A stretch of 64,000 nt of DNA, taken from positions 248,001-312,000 of the forward strand of contig CAVSJR010000003.1 of NCBI GenBank assembly GCA_963728285.1. The letters are read 5' to 3'. The stretch is from CAVSJR01 sp963728285. Lineage in GTDB: Bacteria; Actinomycetota; UBA4738; HRBIN12. The notes below the pieces were generated by a model, which did not search any database, was not told the origin of the DNA, and worked only from the letters and a program-made list of their open reading frames with translations. Shown here piece after piece: positions 47,082 through 56,377 of this stretch. Within the stretch, counting starts at the first letter, position 1; every line of letters starts with the position of its first letter. The position numbers were made by a program, and so were the translations under genes.

Positions 47082-48233
47082 ATGGCCGAATTCGACATGA
47101 GCCTGGTGCAGCGCGGCGCACGGAACCGGCGCACCCCCTACTACGAGGCCGAGCAGCGACACGGTCCGCTCGGCTATACGGTCTACAACCACATGTACTT
47201 TCCGATCCGCTTCGACACGTTCGAGGCGGAGTTCGAGGCGCTCCTGAACGACGTCACCGTCTGGGACGTGTCTGTGGAGCGGTGTCTGGAGATCAGCGGA
47301 CCGGACGGATTCACGTTCGCCCAGCTCCTGACCCCCAGGGATCTGTCGAAATGCGCGATCGGTCAGGCGAAGTACGTGCTCATCGTCGACGGCGACGGCG
47401 GGATCATCAACGACCCGGTGCTGACCAGGATGGACGAGAACACGTTCTGGTTCGCGCTCGCTTCGAGCGACGCGCTGCTGTTCGCCCGCGGGCTGAAGAA
47501 CGCCTATCCCGATCTCGACGTCACGATCAAGGAGGCCGACGTCGCGCCCATGCAGATCCAAGGGCCGAAGTCCAAGGATCTGATGAGGGATCTCATCGGC
47601 GATGAGGTCCTCGACATCAAGTACTACTACTTCAAGCAATTCTCCATCGACGGAATCCCGGTCGTCGTCACGCGGACCGGCTGGACCTCCGAGGTCGGCT
47701 ACGAGATCTATCTGACCGATACGTCCAAGGGCACCGAGCTGTGGGAGAAGGTCATGAAGGCCGGCGAGCCCTACAACGTGCGCCCGACCGGCCCCTCGGA
47801 CATCCGTCGCATCGAGGGCGCCATCTTCAATTGGGGCGCCGACATGACCTACGAGAACAACCCGTACGAGATGGGCCTGGACCGCCTCGTGGACGAGCTG
47901 CCGGAGGGGGCGAGCATCTCCATCGCCGCGCTGAAGAGGATCAAGGCCGACGGCGTCTCACGCAAGATCAACGGCGTCGAGTTCGACGGCGAGCCCTTCC
48001 CCGGCCTGAACAACGTCAAGTGGCCCGTGACGGACGCCGGACGGCAGATCGGCAAGGTCACGTCGGCCATCTACTCGCCACGGCTGGGCAAGAACATCGG
48101 CTACGCGTGGCTCCCCGCCGACCGGAGCCGGGAGGGCGCCACGATCACGGTGCAGACCGAGTGGGGCGAGCGCTCCGGAACCATCGTCGAGATGCCGTTC
48201 GTGGACCCGAGCAAGCAGATCCCGATCTCCTGA
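47082..48233 (+). CDS. GcvT/DmdA-like aminomethyltransferase-family protein 1
   Basis: A 383-aa folate-dependent methyltransferase/demethylase fold. GYTVYNHMYFP, VWDVSVERCLEISGPDGF, RDLSKCAIGQAKY, IINDPVL, MQIQGPKS, VTRTGWTSEVGYEIYL, RRIEGAIFNWGADM and NIGYAWLP follow the order of DMSP demethylase DmdA and glycine-cleavage T protein. The blocks look closer to DmdA than to housekeeping GcvT. It probably moves a methyl group from a methylated amine or sulfonium to tetrahydrofolate; the substrate is inferred only from the Rieske neighbour. Confidence 0.85.
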   Translation: MAEFDMSLVQRGARNRRTPYYEAEQRHGPLGYTVYNHMYFPIRFDTFEAEFEALLNDVTVWDVSVERCLEISGPDGFTFAQLLTPRDLSKCAIGQAKYVLIVDGDGGIINDPVLTRMDENTFWFALASSDALLFARGLKNAYPDLDVTIKEADVAPMQIQGPKSKDLMRDLIGDEVLDIKYYYFKQFSIDGIPVVVTRTGWTSEVGYEIYLTDTSKGTELWEKVMKAGEPYNVRPTGPSDIRRIEGAIFNWGADMTYENNPYEMGLDRLVDELPEGASISIAALKRIKADGVSRKINGVEFDGEPFPGLNNVKWPVTDAGRQIGKVTSAIYSPRLGKNIGYAWLPADRSREGATITVQTEWGERSGTIVEMPFVDPSKQIPIS

Positions 48234-48249
48234 GGTCGGGCTCCGAGTC

Positions 48250-48289
48250 CCGGACCGCCGTGCGTCGTTCGAGTCGCGCGGCGGTCCGG
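48250..48289 (+). terminator. Hairpin between the two GcvT-like genes
   Basis: Perfect 10-bp arms CCGGACCGCC (48250-48259) and GGCGGTCCGG (48280-48289), 17 bases after the first gene's stop. No T-run. It suggests that the second GcvT-like gene is transcribed separately. Confidence 0.55.
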
Positions 48290-48349
48290 ACATCATCATC
48301 CGTCCGGATGGGCCCGGTGAGCACCCGACTGGGCAGGGTCGTCCCCCGA

Positions 48350-48380
48350 TTTGAACTTGCATCCGACGGCATGTTTGAAC
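48350..48380 (+). promoter_or_regulatory. Two TTTGAAC half-sites before the second GcvT-like gene
   Basis: TTTGAAC occurs at 48350-48356 and 48374-48380, 24 bases apart. It is the reverse complement of GTTCAAA in the repeat before the Rieske gene; the flanks also agree (ATCGTTCAAACA against ACCGTTCAAATA). A shared regulator for the two promoters is inferred. Confidence 0.4.
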
Positions 48381-48439
48381 GATGATTCAGTTTCGCCGGG
48401 CAGGGCGCCCGGCGGCCCGGATCGAAAGGGGACGCCCGG

Positions 48440-49618
48440 ATGGTCAACGAGCGAGTCGAGATGCTCGAGAAGAGCGCAACACTCTATTTCGGCCCCTGGT
48501 ATCGGAAGTCGCCCTACTTCGAGGCCACGCGCAGGGCGGGATGCACCGCGTACGACATCTACAACCACATGTACCTCCCGGGCTACTACGACGATCCGGA
48601 GGTCGAGTACTGGGCCCTGCTGAACGATGTGACCCTCTGGGACGTGGCCGTGGAGCGGACGATCCAGGTGAGCGGCCCGGACGCGGATCGGCTGATCGAT
48701 CGCATCACGTGCCGGGACCTCTCGAAGTGCCAGGTCAACCAGGGCAAGTACATGCTCGTGACCGCCCCGGATGGCGGCATCGTCAACGACCCCGTCCTGC
48801 TGCACCCCGAGCCCAACGTCTGGTGGATGCAGCTCGCCGACTCCGACGCCGGCCTCTACGCCCTCGGGGTGGCGGCGGCCTCCGACCTCGACGTCGAGGT
48901 CACGATGCCGGACGTGTATCCATGTCAGGTCCAGGGCGCGAAGGCGGCGGCCACGCTGGAGAAGCTCGTGGGGCCGGGGATCCGCGACCTGAAGTACTAC
49001 TGGACGGGCAGGTTCGAGATCGACGGGATCCCGGTCGTCGTGAGCCGAACCGGCTGGACGGCCGTCCAGGGATTCGAGGTGAACCTGCTGGGGTTCGACG
49101 AGGGGGATCGCCTCTGGAACGCCATCCTGGCGGCGGGCGAGGAGCACAACATCCGCCCGATCGCGCCGTCGGAGGCTCGCCGCATCGAGGCCGGCATCTT
49201 CAACTACGGCTCCGACATGCGTCTGGAGCACAATCCGTTGGAGATCATGGGCCTCGAGCGCCTCGTCGAGGACCAGCCCCAGGACTACATCGGCAAGGCC
49301 GCGCTCGAGGGGATCCGTCGAAACGGCGTCTCCCGCAAGCTGGTGGGGATCGAGCTCGTCGGCGACGAGTTGCGCGCCGAGATGTCCGAATACTGGCCCG
49401 TCCACGCAGGGGGCAAAGAGGTCGGATACATGACGGACGCGGTCTGGTCGCCCAAGCTCGAGAAGAACATCGGCTACGTCTGGGTCCCGATCGAGCTGTC
49501 CGAGCCCGGCACGAAGCTCGATGTGGAATCCGAGAATGGGTCGCTCGTCGGCCACACGGCGGCCATCCCGTTCGTGGATCAGCGCAAGGAGGTCCCGGCG
49601 GCGCCGCTCAACGCCTGA
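48440..49618 (+). CDS. GcvT/DmdA-like aminomethyltransferase-family protein 2
   Basis: A 392-aa paralogue of the preceding GcvT-like protein, clearly diverged. YDIYNHMYLPGYY, LWDVAVERTIQVSGPDAD, RDLSKCQVNQGKY, IVNDPVLL, CQVQGAKA, VSRTGWTAVQGFEVNLL, RRIEAGIFNYGSDM and NIGYVWVP. The two copies may act on successive methyl groups or on different substrates. AAGGGG precedes the ATG. Own promoter region with TTTGAAC half-sites. Confidence 0.85.
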   Translation: MVNERVEMLEKSATLYFGPWYRKSPYFEATRRAGCTAYDIYNHMYLPGYYDDPEVEYWALLNDVTLWDVAVERTIQVSGPDADRLIDRITCRDLSKCQVNQGKYMLVTAPDGGIVNDPVLLHPEPNVWWMQLADSDAGLYALGVAAASDLDVEVTMPDVYPCQVQGAKAAATLEKLVGPGIRDLKYYWTGRFEIDGIPVVVSRTGWTAVQGFEVNLLGFDEGDRLWNAILAAGEEHNIRPIAPSEARRIEAGIFNYGSDMRLEHNPLEIMGLERLVEDQPQDYIGKAALEGIRRNGVSRKLVGIELVGDELRAEMSEYWPVHAGGKEVGYMTDAVWSPKLEKNIGYVWVPIELSEPGTKLDVESENGSLVGHTAAIPFVDQRKEVPAAPLNA

Positions 49619-49795
49619 GGACGGCGCCCCCGGTCGTTCCGACTGCCCTTCGAAATCGCGCGTTCGCCGTCGAACCCTGTCGCGCCCCCGTGGCGAATAC
49701 GGCGGGAAGGCGCCCACCGTACGGCTTTCGCCGCGGTCGCGGTTAGCCTGGAGTGAGCGACAGAGCGAACATCGAAGAGCAGGAGGAGGTCCGCC

Positions 49796-50896
49796 GTGAT
49801 CCGCCGAACGCTGATACTGCCAGTTCTGGCGCTCTCCCTCGTGTTGTCGGCGTGCACGGTGAGCACGACGACGGCCGAGCCGGACGCGTCGACATCCGTC
49901 GCCGCGGCCCCGGCCGCGGAGCGCGCCGCGACCTCGACCGGCAAAGCCGGCGTCGTGGGGGTCGTTGACCGGGTCCTTCCGGCGGTCGTGAACGTCGTGG
50001 CCGAGTCCGACAGCGGGAAGGGCGAGGGCACCGGCTTCATCATTCGGTCGGACGGCGTCGCGGTGACCAACTATCACGTGGTGGAGCAGGCGCAGCGCCT
50101 CACGGTCGTCACCTCCTCGAAGAATCCGACCAAATACAACGCTCGCGTGATCGGGGGGGACCAGACCAAGGACCTCGCCGTCCTGAAGATCGACGCGACC
50201 GGGCTGCCCACGGTGTCGTTGGGCGACTCCAACTCCCTCGCCCTCGGCCAGCAGGTGGTCGCGATCGGCTACGCGCTCGGCCTCGAGGGGGGCCCGTCGG
50301 TCACGACCGGCGTCGTGTCGTCGCTGAACCGCGTGGTCCGGGCACAGGACCAGAACTGCCCGCCCACCACCTGCAAGAACAGCACCCGGACCTACGATCA
50401 CGTCATCCAGACCGACGCCGCGATCAACCCCGGCAACTCCGGCGGCCCGCTCGTCGACCTCGCCGGCCGCGTCGTGGGCATCAATACCGCAGGTGCGGGC
50501 GCCTCCGTCGCCGATAACATCGGATTCGCGATCCAGATCAACGCCGCGAAGCAGACGATCCTGGACGCCGCCGAGAATCCGTCCTCGCCGATCGCCTATC
50601 TCGGCGTCGGCTCCGTGGATGCGTCGGATCCGCAGCTTCGGTTCCAGCTCGACATCGGGACCGACCGTGGCGCCGCGGTCGTGAACGTCGCCCCGGGCGG
50701 CCCGGCGGAGAAGGCCGGCATCAAGGTCGGCGACGTCATCGTGTCCTTCGATGGACAGACCGTCGACTCCTCCAAGGGGCTGGGGGACCTGATTCATGCG
50801 CACCAGCCGGGGGATGCGGTCGACATCGTGGTCGTGCACCCGGACGGGAGCCGCGAAACCAGAACGCTGACGCTGGGGACGAACCCGCTGCCGTAG
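49796..50896 (+). CDS. HtrA/DegP-like serine protease lipoprotein
   Basis: A 366-aa exported protease: signal peptide with lipobox LSAC (Cys20), low-complexity Ala/Thr linker, trypsin-like domain with His94 (TNYHVV), Asp126 (TKDLAVLKID) and Ser215 (NPGNSGGPL), then one PDZ domain (about 270-360, APGGPAEKAGIKVGDVIVSFDG). An insert with a CPPTTC cysteine pair sits before the active Ser. Role: quality control of exported proteins. GTG 49796 after GGAGG. Confidence 0.94.
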   Translation: MIRRTLILPVLALSLVLSACTVSTTTAEPDASTSVAAAPAAERAATSTGKAGVVGVVDRVLPAVVNVVAESDSGKGEGTGFIIRSDGVAVTNYHVVEQAQRLTVVTSSKNPTKYNARVIGGDQTKDLAVLKIDATGLPTVSLGDSNSLALGQQVVAIGYALGLEGGPSVTTGVVSSLNRVVRAQDQNCPPTTCKNSTRTYDHVIQTDAAINPGNSGGPLVDLAGRVVGINTAGAGASVADNIGFAIQINAAKQTILDAAENPSSPIAYLGVGSVDASDPQLRFQLDIGTDRGAAVVNVAPGGPAEKAGIKVGDVIVSFDGQTVDSSKGLGDLIHAHQPGDAVDIVVVHPDGSRETRTLTLGTNPLP

Positions 50897-50959
50897 CGCG
50901 GGCACCGCGGGGATCCTCGAGATCGTCCCTGGTGGACCCCGGTGCGTTAGCCTGGGGCG

Positions 50960-51160
50960 ATGAAGGTCAAGCTCCGCAATCCCGACCGCGACGTCGAGGT
51001 GCGGGGCGGGCGTCGGGTCCGCGATGTGCTCTCGGACCTGCGCATCGACCCCGACTCCGTGCTCGTCATCAGGGAACGCGAGCTCCTCACCCGCGACGAA
51101 CGGGTCGGCGAGGACGATCGGCTGGAGATCCGTCCGGTCATCTCCGGCGGCGACCGATGA
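50960..51160 (+). CDS. ThiS/MoaD/TtuB-like ubiquitin-fold sulfur carrier
   Basis: A 66-aa beta-grasp protein: VKLRNPDRDVEVRGGRRV, LLTRDERVGEDDRLEIRPVISGG. Such proteins carry sulfur as a thiocarboxylate on a terminal Gly-Gly; here the end is GGDR, so two residues follow the di-glycine. Leaderless start: TAGCCT (50948-50953), six bases, ATG 50960. The stop overlaps the TtuA-like gene by ATGA, which argues for a TtuB role (sulfur donor for tRNA thiolation). The activating E1-like enzyme (TtuC/MoeB type) is not in the window. Confidence 0.8.
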   Translation: MKVKLRNPDRDVEVRGGRRVRDVLSDLRIDPDSVLVIRERELLTRDERVGEDDRLEIRPVISGGDR

Positions 51161-52198
51161 GATGCCGAAGCTGCCGCGGATCCGCCGTCGTTGAGATCCG
51201 TCGGCACAACGCGGCGTTCTGCGCGGATTGCTTCGTTCGCTCGTTCCGCGAGCAGGTCCGGCGGGCGATCCGCCACTACGACATGTTCTCTCCCGGCGAT
51301 CGAATCCTCGTCGCCGTCTCGGGCGGCAAGGACTCCCTCGCCCTGTGGGAGACGCTCCTTCACCTCGGCTACGACGCCTCGGGCCTCTACCTGGGGCTCG
51401 GGATCGATGACTACTCGGACCGGTCCGGCCGCGTGGTGCACGGTTTCGCCGAGTCGCGGGACGCCGAGCTCATCCACGTGGACCTGAGGACGGCGTACGG
51501 GTTCGACATTCCGACCGCGGGCCGCAGGGGTTCGCGGTCCACGTGCGCGGTCTGCGGCCTCTCCAAGCGCTACGCCTTCAACCGGGCCGCGCTGGAGGGG
51601 GGCTTCGATGTGGTGGCCACCGGCCACAACCTCGACGACGAGGCGGCGACGCTGCTGGGGAACACCCTGCGGTGGCAGACCGGCTCGATGGCGCGGCAGC
51701 ACCCTCGCTGCCGGCGCGTGACGGCTTGGTGCGCAAGGTGAGGAGCCCCTGCATCGCCTCTCCGAGCTTGAGACGGCGGCCTATGCCTTCCTCCGGGAGA
51801 TCGACTACGTGGTCGAGGAGTGTCCGCTCGTCGCCGGCAACACGCAGCTCAGGTACAAGCGGGCGATGAACGAGCTCGAATCGTCCTCGCCGGGGACGAA
51901 GGCGCAGTTCTTCCTCGGCTTCCTCGACCGCGGGGCCGCCCTGTTCGAGGGCGAGGACGACGCCGAGCTCAGGCCGTGCGAGTCGTGCGGGCAGCCGACG
52001 ACCGGTCGATTCTGCGCCTTCTGCCGCGCCCGCGGTCAGATCCTTCGCAGGCCGCTCGATGTGCGGAGCGCACCCCCGGCGACGGGGACGTCCGAGCCGA
52101 GGCCGGCGGAGCCCGACGGCGACGATGACCGCGGCGTCGCGCGCGAGCTCTCCGACGAGGTGCTGCCCGCCGAGATCTACGGGGGCTCCCCACGGTGA
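51157..52198 (+). CDS. TtuA/TtcA-family tRNA thiolation enzyme (two frameshifts)
   Basis: Adenylates and thiolates a tRNA pyrimidine. N-terminal zinc finger CRSC...CADC (Cys3, 6, 22, 25), PP-loop SGGKDS (55-60), Fe-S cysteines in CAVCG with a third in VEECPLVAG, ATGHNLDDEAATLLGN, and C-terminal zinc finger CESCG...CAFC. The two zinc fingers are typical of TtuA (2-thioribothymidine at position 54). Single missing bases near 51702 and 51745 break the frame (LPARDGLVRKV, then EPLHRLSELETAAYAFL). Overlaps ttuB-like and trmI genes. Confidence 0.88.
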
Positions 52199-52975
52199 GC
52201 ACCCCGTTCGAGCCGGGCGAGCGCGTGCTCTTCCTCGACGCCCGGGGCCGGCGGTATCTCGTCCGGCTCCAGGCGAAGGGGACCTTCCATACGCACGGGG
52301 GGGCCGTCCCTCACGACCTGGTCCTGGGCCGCGATGAGGGCGTGGAGGTCAGGACGAGCGGGGGAATGGTGCTCCGGGCCTTCCGCCCGCGCATGGCCGA
52401 CTACGTCCTGAAGATGCCCCGCGGGGCACAGGTGGTCTATCCGAAGGACCTCGGCCCGATCCTGGTGTATGCCGACATCTTTCCGGGTGCCGAGGTCGTG
52501 GAGGCGGGGACCGGATCGGGAGCGCTCACGATCGCGCTGGCCAGGGCGACCGGCCCGGAGGGCCGAGTGGTGAGCTATGAGCTCCGGGATGAGTTCCGTG
52601 AGCGCGCCGCCTCCAACATCGAGTCGTTCTTCGGGAAGATGCCCCCGCGGATCGAGCTCCGGGGGGCAGACCTTCGTGACGTAGCCGAATCGGGGGAGAC
52701 CTTCCACCGCGCGGTACTGGATCTCCCCAACCCGTGGGACATGCTGGACGCGCTCGGATCGTGCGCTCGTCGCGGGGGGGATCCTGTGCGCGTATCTGCC
52801 GACGACCGTCCAGGTCCAGCAGCTCGTCCTCGCCCTCGAGGGCGCCGGATACCTCCACGTCGACACGATCGAGACCCTCCAGCGAAGCTGGCACGTGACG
52901 GATCGCAGCGTCCGGCCGGACCACCGGATGGTGGCCCATACGGGCTTCCTGAGCATCGCCCGCCGGATGTCCTGA
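52195..52975 (+). CDS. trmI: tRNA (adenine-58-N1)-methyltransferase (one frameshift)
   Basis: Makes m1A58 in the tRNA T-loop. The N-terminal beta domain (FEPGERVLFLDARGRRYLVRL, THGG) is followed by the SAM-binding motif EAGTGSGALTIALA and DLPNPWDML. An extra base near 52766 shifts the frame; the restored end is ALVAGGILCAYLPTTVQVQQ ... SWHVTDRSVRPDHRMVAHTGFL. GTG start overlaps the TtuA-like stop (GTGA). m1A58 and s2T54 are neighbouring T-loop modifications, which explains the operon. In mycobacteria trmI also lies beside arc/mpa. Confidence 0.93.
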
Positions 52976-52987
52976 TTCACCCGACGG

Positions 52988-53004
52988 AGCCCGGTCCTCG
53001 GGCT
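52988..53004 (+). terminator. Hairpin after trmI
   Basis: AGCCCG-GTCCT-CGGGCT, a perfect 6-bp stem 12 bases after the trmI stop. It separates the tRNA-modification operon from the proteasome operon. A TAGACT box at about 53099-53104 and a GGGAGG site then precede arc. Confidence 0.45.
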
Positions 53005-53129
53005 TACGGTCAACCGGGTCCCTGCCGAAGACGTATGAAGAAAGGAGAGGGGAGGGCCACCCGAACGTCCCCTACCCGGCTTTGCAAACGCGCTGAGATA
53101 GACTCCATCCACCGCGGGAGGTGAACGCG

Positions 53130-54881
53130 ATGTCCGACCTCGACCCCGAACGCCGAGAGCAGTACGAGAAGCAGGTCCACGAGCTCCAGACGCAGGTCAA
53201 GTTCCTCGAGGACGAGGTGGCACTGCTGCGCCGCCGGCTCACCAATGCCCCGCGCCAGGTCAAGATCCTCGAGGAGAAGGTGCTGGAGTCAAAGGGCGAG
53301 CTCTCCCGCGCCCTGAACCAGAACGAGAAGCTCGCCGGCGCGCTGCGCGCGGAGCGGGAGAAGATCGAGGCGCTGAAGGAAGAGGTCGAGAAGCTCAGCC
53401 AGCCGCCGGCCACGTTCGGCGTCTACCTCGGCACGAACGAGGACAACTCGATCGACGTCTTCACGGCGGGGCGCAAGATGCGTGTGAACATCGCCCCGGA
53501 GCTCGACGCCGACCGGCTCCACCGAGGCGTCGAGGTCATCCTCAACGAGGCGCTCAACGTGGTCGAGGTGCTCGAGCCGGACCGGCAGGGCGAGGTGTTC
53601 AGGGTCAAGGACCGCCTCGGAGCCGATCGCGTCGTGGTCATCGGCCGCGGCGAGGATGAGCTCGTCGCGACGTTGTCGCACGGGCTGCGACAGGAGCCCA
53701 TCCGAGCGGGGGACCCGCTGCTCATCGACCCGCGGTCGCTCGTCGCGCTCGAGCGGCTTCCGAAGGAGGAGGTCGAGGAGCTCGTCCTGGAGGAGATCCC
53801 AGACGTCACCTACGAGGACATCGGCGGCCTCGAGGGCCAGATCGACAACATCCGCGACGCCGTCGAGCTGCCGTTCCTCTACGCCGAGCTCTTCAACGAA
53901 CACCAGCTCGAGCCGCCCAAGGGGGTCCTGCTGTACGGGCCTCCGGGCTGCGGCAAGACCCTGATCGCCAAGGCCGTCGCCAAGTCGCTCGCCGACAAGG
54001 TGCGCGAGCGCACGGGCCGCGACGATGCCCGCTCGTACTTCCTCAACGTCAAGGGCCCCGAGCTGCTCAACAAGTACGTCGGGGAGACGGAGCGCCAGAT
54101 CCGCGAGATCTTCCAGCGGGCGAAGGAGCGCTCGGAGGAGGGGCTGCCAGTCATCGTGTTCTTCGACGAGATGGACTCGATCTTCCGCACGCGCGGAACC
54201 GGCATCTCGAGCGACGTCGAGTCGACGATCGTTCCGCAGCTCCTGTCGGAGCTCGACGGCGTGGAGACGCTCAAGAACGTCATCGTCATCGGCGCGTCGA
54301 ACCGCGAGGACCTGATCGACCCGGCCATCCTGCGGCCCGGTCGCCTCGACGTGAAGATCAAGATCGAGCGACCCGACCAGAAGCAGGCGGCCGACGTCAT
54401 GTCGAAGTACCTGCATCCCGTGGTCCCGATCCACCCGGACGAGGTGGATCGCCTCGGCGCCGGCGATGCCCAGACCGCGGTGGGTCGGATGATCGAGCGA
54501 ACGGTCGAGCAGATGTACGCGACCGACGACCAGAATCGCTTCCTCGAGGTCACCTACGCGTCCGGAGACAAGGAGATCCTGTACTTCAAGGACTTCAACT
54601 CCGGCGCGATGATCGAGAACATCGTCCGGCGGGCCAAGAAGGATGCCATCAAGCGGTTCCTGTCGAAGGGCGAGAAGGGCATCAAGGCCGAGGATCTGCT
54701 CCACGCGATCCGGGACGAGTTCAAGGAGAACGAGGACCTGCCGAACACCACGAATCCCGACGATTGGGCGCGGATCTCAGGAAAGAAGGGCGAGCGGATC
54801 GTCTACGTGCGAACGCTTCTCGGCGACGGCGGAGATGAGGGCCGCCAGGTCGAGCGCGTCAGCGCGGGCCAGTACCTCTAA
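53130..54881 (+). CDS. arc: Proteasome-associated AAA ATPase ARC/Mpa
   Basis: Hexameric unfoldase (583 aa) that recruits pupylated proteins to the 20S core. N-terminal coiled coil (about 5-90) that binds Pup, interdomain OB region (95-205), AAA module with P-loop GPPGCGKT (270-277), Walker B VIVFFDEMDS and arginine-finger region LRPGRLDVKI. The C-terminus ends GQYL, carrying the Tyr-x motif that opens the proteasome gate. ATG 53130 chosen over GTG 53121 because GGGAGG is correctly spaced. Confidence 0.97.
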   Translation: MSDLDPERREQYEKQVHELQTQVKFLEDEVALLRRRLTNAPRQVKILEEKVLESKGELSRALNQNEKLAGALRAEREKIEALKEEVEKLSQPPATFGVYLGTNEDNSIDVFTAGRKMRVNIAPELDADRLHRGVEVILNEALNVVEVLEPDRQGEVFRVKDRLGADRVVVIGRGEDELVATLSHGLRQEPIRAGDPLLIDPRSLVALERLPKEEVEELVLEEIPDVTYEDIGGLEGQIDNIRDAVELPFLYAELFNEHQLEPPKGVLLYGPPGCGKTLIAKAVAKSLADKVRERTGRDDARSYFLNVKGPELLNKYVGETERQIREIFQRAKERSEEGLPVIVFFDEMDSIFRTRGTGISSDVESTIVPQLLSELDGVETLKNVIVIGASNREDLIDPAILRPGRLDVKIKIERPDQKQAADVMSKYLHPVVPIHPDEVDRLGAGDAQTAVGRMIERTVEQMYATDDQNRFLEVTYASGDKEILYFKDFNSGAMIENIVRRAKKDAIKRFLSKGEKGIKAEDLLHAIRDEFKENEDLPNTTNPDDWARISGKKGERIVYVRTLLGDGGDEGRQVERVSAGQYL

Positions 54882-54892
54882 GCTGGAGCCCC

Positions 54893-56377
54893 ATGGCGAT
54901 TCCGAAGGTCATCGGTACCGAGACCGAGTACGGCATAGCGGCCGTCGGCATGCCGGATTTCAACCCCGTGCTGTCGTCCTCGATGTTGATCTCCACCTTC
55001 GCCGGGGCGCTGCGGCGGATCCGATGGGACTACGAGCAGGAATCGCCCCTGCGCGATGCGCGAGGATTCGAGCCCGTGCAGGTGCGCGAGCCCGTCGAGG
55101 AGGATCTCGGGCTCGCCAACGTCATCCTGCCCAACGGCGCGCGCTACTACGTCGACCACGCGCATCCGGAGTACTCCACGCCCGAGTGCGCCTCGCCGCG
55201 AGAGCTGGTGGTTCACGACAAGGCGGGGGAGCGCATCCTGGAGCGTTCGCTGCGCGAGCTGGAGCGCATCCTGCCCCCCGGGCAACGAATCGCCATCTAC
55301 AAGAACAACTCGGACGGCAAGGGGAACTCCTACGGCACCCACGAGAACTACCTCGTCGATCGCGCGACCCCGTTCGGCGATATCGTCCGCGACCTGACCC
55401 CCTTCTTCGTGAGCCGCCAGATCTTCACGGGCGCCGGCAAGCTGGGCACGGAGGGTCAATGGACGGACGAGCGCCGCGTCTCGTACCAGCTCACCCAGCG
55501 GGCGGACTTCTTCGAGACCGAGGTGGGCCTCGAGACGACTCTGAAGCGGCCCATCATCAACACGCGGGATGAGCCCCACGCCGACCCGGACAAGTACCGC
55601 CGGCTGCACGTCATCATCGGCGACGCGAACATGTGCGAGGTCGCGACCTATCTCAAGGTGGGGACGACCGCGCTCGTCCTGAAGATGATCGAGGACGAGT
55701 TCCTCCCGGATCTGTCGCTCGTCAATCCCGTTCACGCACTCCATCAGGTCTCCCGCGACCTGACGTGCCGAACGCTCATCCAGCTCCACGACGATCGCCG
55801 ACTCACGCCGGTGCAGCTGCAGTGGGAGTACCTGGAGCACGCCAAGAAGTACGTCGAGCAGGAGGACCGCACCCCGGAGAACGCGGAGGTGCTCGTCCGG
55901 TGGGAGGAGATCCTGGCCGGGCTCGAGGACGATCCCCTCTCCCTTCACCGACAACTCGACTGGGTCGCCAAGCACAGGGTGATGGAGGGCTATCGCGAGC
56001 GCGACGGGCTGGAATGGGCGGACCCGAAGCTGCGGCTCATCGACCTGCAGTATCACGACGTCCGCCGCGACAAGGGCCTGTATCAGCGGCTCGTCGACGC
56101 CGGAAGCGTGGAGCGCCTCGTGAGCGACGCCGAGATCGACAGGGCGGTCATGGAGCCTCCCGTCGATACGCGCGCGTATTTCCGAGGGCGATGCATCGCG
56201 AAGTACCCGGACGCCATCGCCGCAGCCTCGTGGGATTCCCTGATCTTCGACACGGGTCGGGACGCACTGCAGCGAGTGCCCACCCGGGAGCCCCTGCGCG
56301 GCACCAAGGAGCACGTGGGGGAGCTCCTGGAGCGGGCGCCGGACCCTGCCACCCTGATCGATCTCCTGCAGTCCTGA
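54893..56377 (+). CDS. dop: Pup deamidase/depupylase Dop
   Basis: Carboxylate-amine-ligase fold enzyme, 494 aa. Starts KVIGTETEYGIA (ATP site), has the Dop-specific loop WDYEQESPLRDARGF (about 45-59), catalytic Asp88 in YYVDHAHPEYSTPEC, NNSDGKGNSYGTHENY and NTRDEPHAD. Dop deamidates Pup-Gln and removes Pup from targets. Because Pup here already ends in Glu, only depupylation should be needed. Lies 11 bp after arc. Confidence 0.96.
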   Translation: MAIPKVIGTETEYGIAAVGMPDFNPVLSSSMLISTFAGALRRIRWDYEQESPLRDARGFEPVQVREPVEEDLGLANVILPNGARYYVDHAHPEYSTPECASPRELVVHDKAGERILERSLRELERILPPGQRIAIYKNNSDGKGNSYGTHENYLVDRATPFGDIVRDLTPFFVSRQIFTGAGKLGTEGQWTDERRVSYQLTQRADFFETEVGLETTLKRPIINTRDEPHADPDKYRRLHVIIGDANMCEVATYLKVGTTALVLKMIEDEFLPDLSLVNPVHALHQVSRDLTCRTLIQLHDDRRLTPVQLQWEYLEHAKKYVEQEDRTPENAEVLVRWEEILAGLEDDPLSLHRQLDWVAKHRVMEGYRERDGLEWADPKLRLIDLQYHDVRRDKGLYQRLVDAGSVERLVSDAEIDRAVMEPPVDTRAYFRGRCIAKYPDAIAAASWDSLIFDTGRDALQRVPTREPLRGTKEHVGELLERAPDPATLIDLLQS

